64,000 bases of DNA, taken from NCBI GenBank assembly GCA_020633125.1, contig JACKEH010000002.1, positions 62,001 to 126,000 on the forward strand. Direction: 5' to 3'. The translations under genes and the position numbers were made by a program. The DNA is from Sandaracinus sp. GTDB lineage: Bacteria; Myxococcota_A; Polyangia; Polyangiales; Houyiibacteriaceae. Below are positions 53,017 through 62,587 of this stretch, piece by piece; within the stretch, counting starts at the first letter, position 1; the number at the start of each line of letters is the position of its first letter. The notes beneath the pieces were generated by a model. The model saw nothing but the letters and a program-made list of their open reading frames with translations, was not told the origin of the DNA and did no database searches.

Positions 53017-54075
53017 TCAGCGCTCCCAGCTCAGCCCGAGCTTCCACTGCGGCGCGGCCGGGACGTTCTGCGCGTAGAACGCGCCGTCCATGCCGAACGA
53101 GAGGTTCACGCCCGCGCCGAGATGGGCGGCGAGCTCGAGGCCGAAGCTGACGTACTCGACGCCGTCACCCAAACCCGCGAAGCGCGCGACGCTCGCGCCG
53201 TCGGCACCACGATCCTGCACGATCAGGATCCCCGCGACGCGCGTGACGAGCCAGAAGCGATCGAAGCCCGGACGGTCGATCTTCCAGCCGGTCTCGAGCC
53301 GAAAGCTGATCTGATCGCGAATGTCCGCGGCGTCCCCGCCGATCGACGCGGGCGCATCGCGTGGCGTGGTGCGCACCCAATAGCCGACGTCACCCGTGAC
53401 GTATTGCTGCGTGCGCCGGTACCCGAAGCCGTGGCCGGCCGCGAGGCGCACGTGCACGTCGACCTCGCCGTCGCCGGTGGGCAAGACGTCGGCCACGGTC
53501 TGCACCGCCGGGTCGTTGGAGCCCGCGTCCGGCGTCGGATCCCCCGTCGGCAGGCCGACCTCGACGCCGAGCGCCAACCGAAACGGCGCTTCGAGCAGGC
53601 CGGACCAGACGCCGACGCGAAAGTCGCCGAGACCGGTCGTCGCGCCTTGGTCGACCAAGACCTGGCGACGCAAGAGATCGCCCGAGAGGTTCACCATCAA
53701 CCAGCGATCGACGACGCCGACCTCGCCGTAGAAGCCGAGCGCGTGTTGGCGGTAGGGCCGGATGTCGACGACGTCGCCGCTCGGCGAATAGAGCTTGTCC
53801 GCGCGAATGAGGCGGTAGCTCAGCTGCGCGTAGGTGTGGCCTGGATCGCGAATCCATGCCTGGGCTTCGCCGACCTCGGGAAGAAGCAGCACGGCGAGAA
53901 GCGCGAGCAGTACCTGCGCCGCACCTGAGGCAAGAAGCCGCCGCGGTGTCGAGGGGCGGCACGCGCTCGTCCGCAGTTGACCCTGCGGACGGGTGTGTGG
54001 AGGGGGGCCCCACTCGGGCTTTGCCCGATGGGGGGAGGGGCGGCGGAACGCCCCGCCAAAAAACGGAACCGTCAT
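53017..54075 (-). CDS. Outer-membrane beta-barrel protein (352 aa)
   Basis: After a hydrophobic signal-like segment (LLALLAVLLLPEVGEAQA, residues about 54-72) come amphipathic strands (YAQLSYRLIRADKLYSP, FRLALGVEVGLPTGDP, YVTGDVGYWVRTTP) typical of transporter-like or porin-like barrels, ending KLGLSWER. The ATG at 54075 overlaps the stop of the upstream lipoprotein (ATGA), so it is coupled. That leaves about 50 Pro/Arg-rich residues before the signal, which is odd; the true start may be internal and non-ATG. Confidence 0.7.
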   Translation of the reverse strand: MTVPFFGGAFRRPSPHRAKPEWGPPPHTRPQGQLRTSACRPSTPRRLLASGAAQVLLALLAVLLLPEVGEAQAWIRDPGHTYAQLSYRLIRADKLYSPSGDVVDIRPYRQHALGFYGEVGVVDRWLMVNLSGDLLRRQVLVDQGATTGLGDFRVGVWSGLLEAPFRLALGVEVGLPTGDPTPDAGSNDPAVQTVADVLPTGDGEVDVHVRLAAGHGFGYRRTQQYVTGDVGYWVRTTPRDAPASIGGDAADIRDQISFRLETGWKIDRPGFDRFWLVTRVAGILIVQDRGADGASVARFAGLGDGVEYVSFGLELAAHLGAGVNLSFGMDGAFYAQNVPAAPQWKLGLSWER

Positions 54076-54614
54076 CGGGCCTCCAAACGCGCGCGCGCGG
54101 TCTCGACGCCGAAGGGCTCGCAATAGACCCACGCGTACGCGGGCACCGACGCGAGCGTGACCTCGAAGCGCTGCGCACCCCGAATCTGCGAGGCGTCGAG
54201 GGTCGCGATGCGCACGTCGGAGGGCATCAGACGCGACCCGAGCGCCTCGCGATCACTGACGAGCAAGACGGGCGCGGGCACCGAGGCGCTCGCGAAATCC
54301 TCGCTCGTCACGAGGGCGTAGCGGTCGCCGCCGAGGTGCTCGAGCGAGACCCCGCCGCTCGCGTCGTACCCCCCACGCCCTTCCCACGTGCCCGCCGCGA
54401 CGACGGTCGCGACCGGCGTGCCGGCGTCCTCGGACGGGAGCCCGGCATCCGAAGCGACCGCCGCGTCCTCGCCGACGATTCCGGCGTCGAGAGCGACCTG
54501 CGCGTCCGGCGCGGCCGGGGTCCCCGCGTCGTCGACCACGAGATCGTCCGGACGCAGGTCGGTGAAGGAAGCCTCGCAGCCGAAGAGCGCGAGACCGAAG
54601 CAAACCCATCGCAT
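54072..54614 (-). CDS. Lipoprotein with DM13-like domain (180 aa)
   Basis: Lipobox LFGC (Cys13; MRWVCFGLALFGC), then an Asp/Ala/Gly linker (residues about 25-70), then a domain with DM13 features: GGVSLEHLGGDRYALVTSEDF, and the end YAWVYCEPFGVETARARL. DM13 is thought to serve redox or electron transfer in surface proteins; the single conserved Cys is in VYCEPF. Its stop overlaps the ATG of the barrel protein, so both probably act together at the outer membrane. Confidence 0.75.
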   Translation of the reverse strand: MRWVCFGLALFGCEASFTDLRPDDLVVDDAGTPAAPDAQVALDAGIVGEDAAVASDAGLPSEDAGTPVATVVAAGTWEGRGGYDASGGVSLEHLGGDRYALVTSEDFASASVPAPVLLVSDREALGSRLMPSDVRIATLDASQIRGAQRFEVTLASVPAYAWVYCEPFGVETARARLEAR

Positions 54615-55001
54615 GACCGGCTCCTACGTCCGGTCGAGGAGAGACGTTACGTCGCGCCGTTCTCCGTGCCCGTGCCCGTGCCCGTGCCCGCGAAGTCGTT
54701 CGGTTCGATGGTCTGCCAGTGCCGGTGACCGTGTCGGAGTCCGTGTCGGTGCCAGTGACAGTGACAGTGACAGTGACAGTGCCAGTGACAGTGTCGGCGA
54801 CGAGGTCGCACAGCGACGCTTCGGGGCCGCGAAGCGGTGGCGCGAAGTGCGGTCTCGGTCTCTTCGGCGGACGCCGCGAAGCGGCGGTGGCGCGAAGCGC
54901 GGTCTCGGTCTCTGCCTCGGAGGCCGCGAAGCGGCGGTGGCGCGAAGCGCGGTCTCGGTCCCCGTCCGTCCCCGCGTCTCCGTCCGTCCCCGTCCCCGTC
55001 C
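54615..55001. repeat. Mosaic of hexamer repeats and a 50-bp tandem repeat
   Basis: In order: GTGCCC hexamers (54666-54690), GTGTCG/GTGCCA/GTGACA hexamers in one six-base phase (54728-54795, at least four perfect GTGACA), three copies of a 50-bp unit with core GCGCGAAG(T/C)GCGGTCTCGG at 54840, 54890 and 54940, and CCGTCC hexamers (54961-55000). No gene is supported in this 387-bp gap. All hexamer types keep six-base phasing. Confidence 0.85.
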
Positions 55002-56039
55002 TCAGTCCTTCGTCGGAAACAACTGCAGATTGAACACCACCGCGCGATCCGCCCCATCGCTCGTCGCGATGGCACGCACCCGCTCGTAGAGCGCCCGCGC
55101 CTCGCGCTGCAGCTCCAACATCTCTTCCTCGCTGCACGAAAGCGCGACCCACTGGAAGAGGCCCTCGTCCGCCTTCCCGATCGCCGCCGCGCTGCGTCGC
55201 GTGATCCAACGCCGCATCTCGTCGCGCATCTCCGGATCGCGCCGCAGGTCGACCTCGGCGTCGGCGTCGATCGCCCAGCGACGACCGTTCCACCGAATCA
55301 GCTCGGCCTTCGCCATCGCCTCGAGGCCGCTCTCGACCTCGTCGACGGTCAGCCCGAGCTCACGCGCGAGAAAGCCGGGCTCGTGCCGTGAAAGCTCGCG
55401 GTACGAGGTGAGGCCGAGCCCCACGAGCAGGAGCGTGAAGTGCGGGTGCTGGCGCACCACGGCGTCCGCCGCCTGCTGGCGCATCCACTGCGTCTTCGCG
55501 GAGGGCAGCTTCGTCGGCGCGACGAAACACGCGATGAAGGTCAGCGCGCCGCGCGCGGTCGCTTGCAGCATGCGGAGAAAATCCGGCAAGCGCGGCTCGG
55601 CCGTGCCGCTGAGCCAACGCGACACCGCGAAACGACTGCGCTCCGCGCGCTTGGCGATCTCGGTGGTTGGCGTCGAGGCCTGCAGCGCCCGGAGCAACGC
55701 GGCCATGGTGCCGGGCTCGCGTGGATCACCGCCCTCGAAGAAGGGCGCGTGCACCTTCGCGAAACGATCGAGCGCCGCGTCGACGTCGAAACCCACCAAC
55801 GCCGCCGCGCGCATCGCCTCGGCCGCGGTCGGGAAGCGACGCCCCGACTCCCACGCGTACGCGACGTTGCTGCGTCGTCCGAGGCGCCGGCTGAACGCCA
55901 CCTGCGATCGTTTGCCGCGCAACGCGCGAAGGAGCTCGCTGGCCAGCTGCTCGTAGTCCACGGGGCCGGAGAGTGCCTCGCCCACGTGCGACGGGCCAGG
56001 AGCGGGAAGAGCAAGAGAACGATCGGAAGAGTGGTCCAT
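55002..56039 (-). CDS. TIGR02147-type DNA-binding regulator (DUF4423)
   Basis: 345 residues. The N-terminal helix-turn-helix region reads ALRGKRSQVAFSRRLGRRSNVAYAWESG, followed by a second putative HTH (TEIAKRAERSRFAVSRWLSG, residues about 150-170). The C-terminal part (LLVGLGLTSYRELSRHEPGFLARELGLTVDEVESGLEAM, later MRRWITRRSAAAI) resembles DUF4423, known from Fibrobacter and myxobacterial proteins of the TIGR02147 group. GAGGAA precedes the ATG at 56039. Targets unknown; it lies downstream of the IgGFc-type gene on the same strand. Confidence 0.7.
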   Translation of the reverse strand: MDHSSDRSLALPAPGPSHVGEALSGPVDYEQLASELLRALRGKRSQVAFSRRLGRRSNVAYAWESGRRFPTAAEAMRAAALVGFDVDAALDRFAKVHAPFFEGGDPREPGTMAALLRALQASTPTTEIAKRAERSRFAVSRWLSGTAEPRLPDFLRMLQATARGALTFIACFVAPTKLPSAKTQWMRQQAADAVVRQHPHFTLLLVGLGLTSYRELSRHEPGFLARELGLTVDEVESGLEAMAKAELIRWNGRRWAIDADAEVDLRRDPEMRDEMRRWITRRSAAAIGKADEGLFQWVALSCSEEEMLELQREARALYERVRAIATSDGADRAVVFNLQLFPTKD

Positions 56040-56178
56040 GGGTTCCTCGGTTCGTGCGAGTCGAGATCCACGAGAGCGTCGAGACGGCGGAGCCTGGTGG
56101 AGCAAGGGCGAAAGCGTTCGCTTCGCGAAAGTGGAGGGTGGGTGGCGAGGGCCTGATCCGTCAGAGCAGCACGATCCG

Positions 56179-57912
56179 TCAGAGCAGCACGATGCGTTCG
56201 AGCTCCAACCCCGCCGGGTACGCGTAGCTGGTGTCGAGCCCGAGACCGAAGACGAGCACGCCGACGTTCTCCTCGGCCGCGATGCGGTGCGTGCCCCCAT
56301 CGACCTCCACGCGCAGCACCTCGTGTCCTTCGTCGACGCTCGCCCATCCTTCTTCCAATCGGGCGCCGTCCAGTTGAACCGACGCGCCCGTCGGCCGCGT
56401 GATCACGACGTACGATTGCCCGGTCGCGCCGGCGTACGAGGTCGGCGTCACGAAGACGTAGTCCGGGCGGTGTTGCTCTTCGGGTACCAGCGCGACGAGC
56501 GAAGGATCGCCCTGCTCGGAGCGCGGCTCGAGCTCGCCGGCGCCGAGGAGGAACTGCGCCGCCAAGACGGGGCGAGACGCCACGAGCGAGAAGGGCGCAT
56601 CGACCCGCACGTCGTGCACCTGGCCCGCGGCGAGGCTCACGTTCGTGCCGCCGATCGCCACGTTCGTGTCGTCGAAGGCGGCGACGACGCGGAGTAGATT
56701 CGTGGCCCCCGAGCGCGGCGCGACGAGTGGCGTTCCGGCGTAACGTGTGCCGAGCGTCTGCGTGGGCGGAAGCTGCGTCTCGAGGTGATCGCAGGTGCCC
56801 ATCTCCGTCGTGACGTTCGCGCAGACGTGCCCGCCGAAGCTCGCGATCGGCTGCGTCGCATGCACGATCGTGCCGGAGAGATCGTCGTCGCCCTCGCCGC
56901 CGACCACGAGGTGCGCGACCTCGCCCCGCCTCAACGAAAACCGCAGCGTCTCCCCGGCGCCGATCGACTCGAATGCAGCACCTCGCTCGGCGAGCACGGG
57001 CGCGCTCGGAATCACCTCGACCTCGGCGACCTCCTCGGTCGTTCCGACGAGCGCGAGGTAGCCCGACAAACGCGCAGCGCTCGGTGTGCCCGCCGCGGCG
57101 TAGCTCAAGCCGACGTAGTCGCCGGTCAGCGCGTGCGCGGGGAAGAGCAGGCTCGCGTCGTTCGTGAACGACTTGCGGCCCTCGCTCTCGTATTCGAAGG
57201 GGTTGAACTGGAACGCGGCGATCGGCCGATCGCTCGTGATTCGGTACGCGCCCTCTTCCACCACGAAGCTCTCGAAGCGCCGCGGCGTCAGCGCGTCGCT
57301 CATGCCGTCGACCCACGGCAACACCACGACCTCGAGGCGACCCGGCCCCACGACCACGTCCCGCAACCGACGCCCGCCGCGCGACACGGCGACGTGCGCG
57401 GGCTCGGCGTTCGGGTTCACGACGACGACGCGAAAGTCGAAGCGTTCGGGATCGAGCTCCCCGCCGAAGAGGTTCGCGAGCGGCGCCGCCCAGAGCTCGC
57501 AGCCGACGTTGCGACGACGAAGCTCGGCTTCCCCACACGCGTCCTCGCAGACGCCGACGCCACAGGTGCTGCCCCACTCGCCGCAATCCCGCACGACGAC
57601 CCACCGCGCGTCCTCGTTGCAGACGAAGGACACGTCTTCTTCGCAAAGACGCTCCCCGGGCGCGCAGGGACGGCAGCCGTCCTCGGGGTCGCAGCCGCTC
57701 TCGCAACGCTGCTCGGAAACGCGGGACGCGCCGTCCGCGCCGCAAACGAAGTGGGTGCGTCCGTCGCAGTAGCCGCGCTCCGGCTCGCACGAGAAGCCGC
57801 CGTCGACGGGAGGTCCACCGTCGACGGGAGGCTGCCGCTCGGCTCCCCCGCAGGACGCCAGGCAAAGGAGGAGAGAGAGGGACGCTGCCTGCGGGCGGAG
57901 CACGTGCGGCAT
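56179..57912 (-). CDS. IgGFc-binding-type surface lipoprotein (577 aa)
   Basis: Lipobox in CLASC (residues 17-21). The N-terminal part is Cys-rich (residues about 40-125, CDGRTHFVC, CESGCDPEDGCRPC). The rest is an IgGFc-binding N-terminal-like domain: NVGCELWAAPLAN, FRVVVVNPNAEPAHVAV, AAFQFNPFEYES, FGGHVCANV and CDHLETQLPP. This domain is common in myxobacterial and gliding-bacterium surface proteins; a binding role is assumed, the ligand unknown. ATG at 57912. Divergent from the lipoprotein operon at 58141. Confidence 0.85.
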   Translation of the reverse strand: MPHVLRPQAASLSLLLCLASCGGAERQPPVDGGPPVDGGFSCEPERGYCDGRTHFVCGADGASRVSEQRCESGCDPEDGCRPCAPGERLCEEDVSFVCNEDARWVVVRDCGEWGSTCGVGVCEDACGEAELRRRNVGCELWAAPLANLFGGELDPERFDFRVVVVNPNAEPAHVAVSRGGRRLRDVVVGPGRLEVVVLPWVDGMSDALTPRRFESFVVEEGAYRITSDRPIAAFQFNPFEYESEGRKSFTNDASLLFPAHALTGDYVGLSYAAAGTPSAARLSGYLALVGTTEEVAEVEVIPSAPVLAERGAAFESIGAGETLRFSLRRGEVAHLVVGGEGDDDLSGTIVHATQPIASFGGHVCANVTTEMGTCDHLETQLPPTQTLGTRYAGTPLVAPRSGATNLLRVVAAFDDTNVAIGGTNVSLAAGQVHDVRVDAPFSLVASRPVLAAQFLLGAGELEPRSEQGDPSLVALVPEEQHRPDYVFVTPTSYAGATGQSYVVITRPTGASVQLDGARLEEGWASVDEGHEVLRVEVDGGTHRIAAEENVGVLVFGLGLDTSYAYPAGLELERIVLL

Positions 57913-58140
57913 GAGAGAGAAGGTGGTGCGTTTCTGCCAGGGTCGGCAACGTCGGCAACGCACAAACAATGGCCATGAATCCAGGTGCGATGTGCGAAAG
58001 TGCAATAGCATTAGGCGAACAAATGAATGAAAACAGCGTGTTGGGCTCTGTGGTGTGAGTCGCTTGGTACGCTTGCGGTGCCGCGATGGTGGTCGACAGG
58101 ATGTGCATCGACGCTCGGGTCATCCGAGCGCTGCCGACCC

Positions 58141-60504
58141 ATGAAACGCACCTTCTCCCTCCTCCTGACCCTCGCCTTCGCGTGCGGCGACGACGACGGC
58201 CTCGCCCCGCCCGACGGTGGTTTCCCCCTTCGCGACGGCGCTCCCGAGGTCCCCGACGCGGGCCGAGGCGACCTCGAGCAACCCCCTGGCGCGCTGGCCT
58301 GCGACCCCGAGGCGCTGCCGGTCGAGGCCGATCCCACCGAGGGCGCCTGGGACGGTGCGCTCTACGTGCCGGGCGTCGGTGGTCGGAGTGACCTCGCGGT
58401 GACGGCGCTCGTCGCGCTCCCGGACGACGACGACGCGGTCTTGGTCGGCGGCTCCTTCGAGGCCGTGGGTCGGACGCGCACCCGGAACGTCGCGCTTTGG
58501 ACCGGCACGGCGTGGGAGACGCTCGGCGAGGGCGTCGATGGCGACGTCACCGCGCTCTCGGCCGACGCGGGCGGTGTCTACTACGCGGCCATTCGCGACG
58601 ACTCCACGTCCGGCGGTCGCGTGCTTCGCTACGCCGAGGGCGCGTGGACCTCGATCGGCACGTCTTCCGGCGCCGTCGAGGCGATGGCGCTCGCACCCGA
58701 CGGGCGGCTTTGGATCGGCGGTTGGTTCGAGCAGGTCGGCGACGCCTCGATGCCCTACCTCGCGGTCTGGGACGGAACCGCGTGGGCCGCGCCCGAGAAC
58801 GTGCCCGACGCCGGCGTGATGGCGATTGCACATCACGAAAGCAGCACCTGCGTCGGCGGCGATTTCGAGCACGTCGGCGCGCTCGAGGCGCGTTACGCGG
58901 CATGCCTCACGGCGGGCACGTGGAGCGCGCGCGCCTTCGCGTACCCCTACTACCAGATCAAGTCGCTCGTCTTCGACGACGCGGGCGTGCTCTACGCCGC
59001 CGGCAACTTCCCGATCGAAGATCCCGAGAACTACGACTACGGCGGCGGCGTCGCGCGCTGGGTCGACGGCGCGTGGCAGCTCGTCGGCGACGGATTGCAC
59101 TCCGATCCGGCAGGCCCTGGCCAAGTCGAAGGCGTCGGCATCGTCGGGAGCAACCTCTACGTCACGGGCGGCTTCGTCGCCGCAGGCTTCCGACCCGACG
59201 CGATCCCGGTCAACGACGCCGCGCGCTACGACCTCGAAGCCGAGGTCTGGGACGACGTCCGCGGCGGGCTCGGAAAGATTCGCGGCATCTCGCTCATCGG
59301 CACGAACGCGCTCGCGCTCGCGACGACGCGCAGCGGCCTCGTCTACTTCGGCGGTCTCTTCACGCTCGCTGGGGATCGCGCGGCCTTCGGTGTCGTTGCG
59401 TTCGACGGCGTCTATTGGCGCCCGCTCGCCGAGGTCGACGAGGACGCGATCGGCGGCGTGACGGGCGAGGTGCTCTCGTTCGCGTCGCTCGGCGATTGCG
59501 GGCTCTACGTCGGTGGCCGCTTCGCCTACGCGGGCGACCAACGCGTCGACAACGTGGCGCGCCTGGCGCCCGGCGCCGGCTGGGAACGGTTGGGTGACGG
59601 TCTGCCCGGCACGGTGCGCGCGCTCGCGGTCGGCAACGACCCGATCCCCGACGTCGCGCCCACGTCGTTGCCGCTTCGCTCGGGTGGCTTCGTCTACGCG
59701 GGCCTCGACGACGAGTCGGGCAGCTACCGCGGGCTCGCGGTCTGGGATGGGCTCGCGTGGTCGCCGCTCGGAGGTGGCGCGAACGGCCTCGCGCAGACGC
59801 TCGCCGTCGATCCGGCGACCTGGCACCTCTACGCGGGCGGCCATTTCACGCGTGTCGGTCCCGAAGACGCCGCGCTCTACGCCGCGCACGTCGCGCGTTG
59901 GGACGGCGTGCGCTGGCACCCGCTCGGCACCGGCCTCGACGCGGCGCCACGCGACCTGCTGATCGAAGGCGACGACGTGATCGCCGTCGGCGACTTCGTG
60001 ACCGCGGGCGGAATCGCGGTCGACGGCATCGCGCGCTTCGACGGGCTCGCGTGGCATCCGGTCGGGCCGAGCGGCTTCGTCGGCTACCCGAACTCGGTGG
60101 TTCGCCACGGCGAGGCGTTGGTGGTCGGCGGCGACTTCGACGCCGCGGACGTCACGCCGATCGCAAACGTCGCGTGGCTTTCGCCCGAGGGCTGGGGCGA
60201 GGTCGGCAACGGATTGCCCGGCCTCCTCGTGCAAGACGTCGCGAGCGTCAACGGCGTGCTCTTCGCGGTCGGCTGGTTCTCGACCGACCGCGACGGAGAC
60301 CCGCGCGACCAAGCGGTCGCGTGGCTCGACGGCGATCTCGAGACGGGCGTGTGGCGCTCGCTCCAAGGCGGCGTCGACGACCTCGCCGAGACCGTGCACG
60401 CGCTGGCCGACGGCCTCTACGTCGGCGGTCCCTTCGCGAGCAGCGGCAACGACCAACCCTCGGCCGGGCTCGCCCGCTTCGTCTTCGAAGGAGGCACGCC
60501 GTGA
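58141..60504 (+). CDS. Rax2/kelch-like beta-propeller lipoprotein (787 aa)
   Basis: Lipobox LAFAC (Cys15). After a DAG linker the protein is built of repeated units with W(D/T)G..W..LG.G..G.V.AL and LYVGG.F..AG, roughly 50-60 residues each and at least ten in number, like Rax2/cortical-marker-type or delta-60-type propellers. It is probably a cell-surface binding protein. Its stop overlaps GTG 60501 and lies 29 bp before the next ATG, so it heads an operon of three lipoproteins. Confidence 0.82.
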   Translation: MKRTFSLLLTLAFACGDDDGLAPPDGGFPLRDGAPEVPDAGRGDLEQPPGALACDPEALPVEADPTEGAWDGALYVPGVGGRSDLAVTALVALPDDDDAVLVGGSFEAVGRTRTRNVALWTGTAWETLGEGVDGDVTALSADAGGVYYAAIRDDSTSGGRVLRYAEGAWTSIGTSSGAVEAMALAPDGRLWIGGWFEQVGDASMPYLAVWDGTAWAAPENVPDAGVMAIAHHESSTCVGGDFEHVGALEARYAACLTAGTWSARAFAYPYYQIKSLVFDDAGVLYAAGNFPIEDPENYDYGGGVARWVDGAWQLVGDGLHSDPAGPGQVEGVGIVGSNLYVTGGFVAAGFRPDAIPVNDAARYDLEAEVWDDVRGGLGKIRGISLIGTNALALATTRSGLVYFGGLFTLAGDRAAFGVVAFDGVYWRPLAEVDEDAIGGVTGEVLSFASLGDCGLYVGGRFAYAGDQRVDNVARLAPGAGWERLGDGLPGTVRALAVGNDPIPDVAPTSLPLRSGGFVYAGLDDESGSYRGLAVWDGLAWSPLGGGANGLAQTLAVDPATWHLYAGGHFTRVGPEDAALYAAHVARWDGVRWHPLGTGLDAAPRDLLIEGDDVIAVGDFVTAGGIAVDGIARFDGLAWHPVGPSGFVGYPNSVVRHGEALVVGGDFDAADVTPIANVAWLSPEGWGEVGNGLPGLLVQDVASVNGVLFAVGWFSTDRDGDPRDQAVAWLDGDLETGVWRSLQGGVDDLAETVHALADGLYVGGPFASSGNDQPSAGLARFVFEGGTP

Positions 60505-60533
60505 GCCTCTCGTCCCTTCTTCTCCGAGGTCCC

Positions 60534-62495
60534 ATGCGTCTCGCCCTTCTGCTCCTGCTCGCGCTCGTGGCCTGCGGCGACGACTCCAATCCGCCGCCCG
60601 ACGGAGAGGTCACGCTTCGTCTCGAGGTCGAGCCGGCGATCGTGGTCGCCGAAGACGGCGCGAACGGCGCGGCGCTCGCGACCGCATGGATCGACGACGT
60701 CCGAGGTGGACCGATCGCGGTGCGCGTCGATCGTTGGTGGCTCTCGAGCGGGCGCGCGGCCGAGGTCGACGCGGAAGGCGTGATTCGCAGCACGGGTCGC
60801 GCGGGCGGCACGGTGCGGGTCTTCGCGGAGCTGCAGCTAGCGGACGGTCGCACCGCGCGTGGCGAAGGGCTCTTTCGGGTCGAGGTGAAGCGCAACGTGC
60901 TGGTCTCGCCCGGCGCTGCGCCCGCGCTCGTGCGGGTGCTCGACGAGACACCCGTGAACGACGACCCGATCGTCGGGCCGCAGATCCTCGCGCCGCTCGA
61001 TGGAGCGCTGATGCCCTCCGACGTCGCCGCGCCCGAGGTGCATTGGGACGCGACCGCGCCGGGCGACACCGTGCGCGTGCGGGTGCTCGGCGACGGCGTC
61101 GAGGTGCGCGGTCACCTCGTACACGAGGGCCCCGGTTTTCCGGACGCGTGGACGATCGACGCCGCGAGCTGGGCGCTCGTCACCGAGAGCGTCACCGCGC
61201 CCGGCCTTCGCCCGCCGCCCGACGTCGACGCGAGCCCGGGCGCGGTGCGCATCGTCGTCGAACGTTTCGATCGTGGCGCAGGTGTCGGCGTACGAGGCGC
61301 GCCGCGCGACTTCTCCGTCGCGGGCGGCGCGTTGCACGGCGCGCTCGCGTATTGGGAGGTGCAAACCGATCCAGCGACGTCGCACCTCGCACGCCTCGAT
61401 CTTCGGGAAGGAACGGTCGAGACGCTCGGCGTTCCCTCGCGCGATTGCAGCGGCTGCCACGCGGTGAGCGCGGACGGTGCGCGCGTCGCAGCCACGCTCG
61501 ACCTCGAGACGAGCGCGTTCTTCGCGATGGACGGCACGAACGAGGTCGCGCTCGATCGGCTCTACGACGCCTTCGCGTTCGCGCCCGACGGCGCGCGTGT
61601 GCTCGCCAGCTACCGCGAGGACCCGGGCACGTGGCCGGCCGACGACTCGCGGCTCGCGCTCCTCGACGGCACGGGCGCGACGATCGCCGCGACGGGTCTT
61701 CCGACCGAGGTCGCGGCCTCGCCGGTGTTCTCGCCGAGCGGCGATCGCGTCGCGTGGGTTCGCGGGGGCAGCGATCACCCCGACGGCACCGACGCGGCGA
61801 CGGCGATCGTCGTGCAGTCGTTTTCGTCCGACACCTTCGGGGACCCGCAGGTGCTGCACGAGGGCTCGGCGCTCGACGACGCGCCCGAAGCCGGCGTGAC
61901 GGACGCGCGCCCGAGCTTCGGTCCCGCGGGCGAGCTGCTCGCGTTCGCGCACGGCAACGCGAGCGGAAGCCGGAGCGACACCACCTCGGCGATCTACGTC
62001 GCGCGCACGAGCGACGGCACGGTGCGTCGTCTCGAGCGCGGCATGGGGCCCGAAGGCTCGACCGCGGCGTTCTGGCCGGTCTTCCTCCCGGTGCAGACCA
62101 CCGAGCTCCGCGGTCGCCGCCTGCAATGGCTCGTCTTCTATTCGCGCGCGCCGCACGGCAACGACCGCGTCGGCACGCGTGCCCACACGCCGCGGCAGCT
62201 CTGGATGATGGCGATCGATCCCGACGCCTTCGACGAGGGCGATCCCTCGCATGCGCCCTTCCGAATCACCGGCCAGAGCGCACGGCATCACGCGATGGCC
62301 GCGCAGTGGATCGCGGGCGCGTGCTCCGAAGACACGTGCACGACGAGCGCCGAGTGTTGCGCGGGCACCTGCGTCGAAGGCGCGTGTGTCGCGCCCGAGT
62401 GCACAGCGGTCGGCACCGAATGTCTCGGCGTTGGCTGTTGCGGCGACGCGGTCTGCGATCCCCAGACGGCGCTCTGCACCCCGGAGGTCCGATGA
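60534..62495 (+). CDS. TolB/PD40-like propeller lipoprotein with a CxxCH motif (653 aa)
   Basis: Signal MRLALLLLLALVAC (lipobox LVAC). Residues about 20-250 are beta-sandwich-like, and residues about 270-575 are a TolB/PD40-like propeller (AFAPDGARVLASY, SPVFSPSGDRVAWV, RPSFGPAGELLAFA). A CSGCH sequence (about residue 306), in SRDCSGCHAVSADG, fits a c-type heme attachment site, though a single motif may be structural. The C-terminus is a Cys-rich tail (CTTSAECCAGTC, CCGDAVCDP). Start ATG 60534; GTG 60501, overlapping the previous stop, is possible and adds 11 residues. Confidence 0.82.
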   Translation: MRLALLLLLALVACGDDSNPPPDGEVTLRLEVEPAIVVAEDGANGAALATAWIDDVRGGPIAVRVDRWWLSSGRAAEVDAEGVIRSTGRAGGTVRVFAELQLADGRTARGEGLFRVEVKRNVLVSPGAAPALVRVLDETPVNDDPIVGPQILAPLDGALMPSDVAAPEVHWDATAPGDTVRVRVLGDGVEVRGHLVHEGPGFPDAWTIDAASWALVTESVTAPGLRPPPDVDASPGAVRIVVERFDRGAGVGVRGAPRDFSVAGGALHGALAYWEVQTDPATSHLARLDLREGTVETLGVPSRDCSGCHAVSADGARVAATLDLETSAFFAMDGTNEVALDRLYDAFAFAPDGARVLASYREDPGTWPADDSRLALLDGTGATIAATGLPTEVAASPVFSPSGDRVAWVRGGSDHPDGTDAATAIVVQSFSSDTFGDPQVLHEGSALDDAPEAGVTDARPSFGPAGELLAFAHGNASGSRSDTTSAIYVARTSDGTVRRLERGMGPEGSTAAFWPVFLPVQTTELRGRRLQWLVFYSRAPHGNDRVGTRAHTPRQLWMMAIDPDAFDEGDPSHAPFRITGQSARHHAMAAQWIAGACSEDTCTTSAECCAGTCVEGACVAPECTAVGTECLGVGCCGDAVCDPQTALCTPEVR

Positions 62496-62587
62496 AGTCG
62501 CTCCATGCGCCGCAAGCGAGCTCGGGAGGTCCGGTGACGCCGCGCCCCACGCGTGTTGATTTCGTCTCTTCTTCCCGCAGGTCTTCG

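Noticed and set aside
55541..58123. An 860-codon minus-strand frame across the TIGR02147 and IgGFc-type genes
   Set aside because: It runs in another frame through two genes that each have recognisable domains. The translation is Arg/Ala-rich filler.
58120..60456. A 778-codon frame antisense to the propeller lipoprotein
   Set aside because: It is a shadow of repeated propeller codons with no signal, domain or ribosome site.
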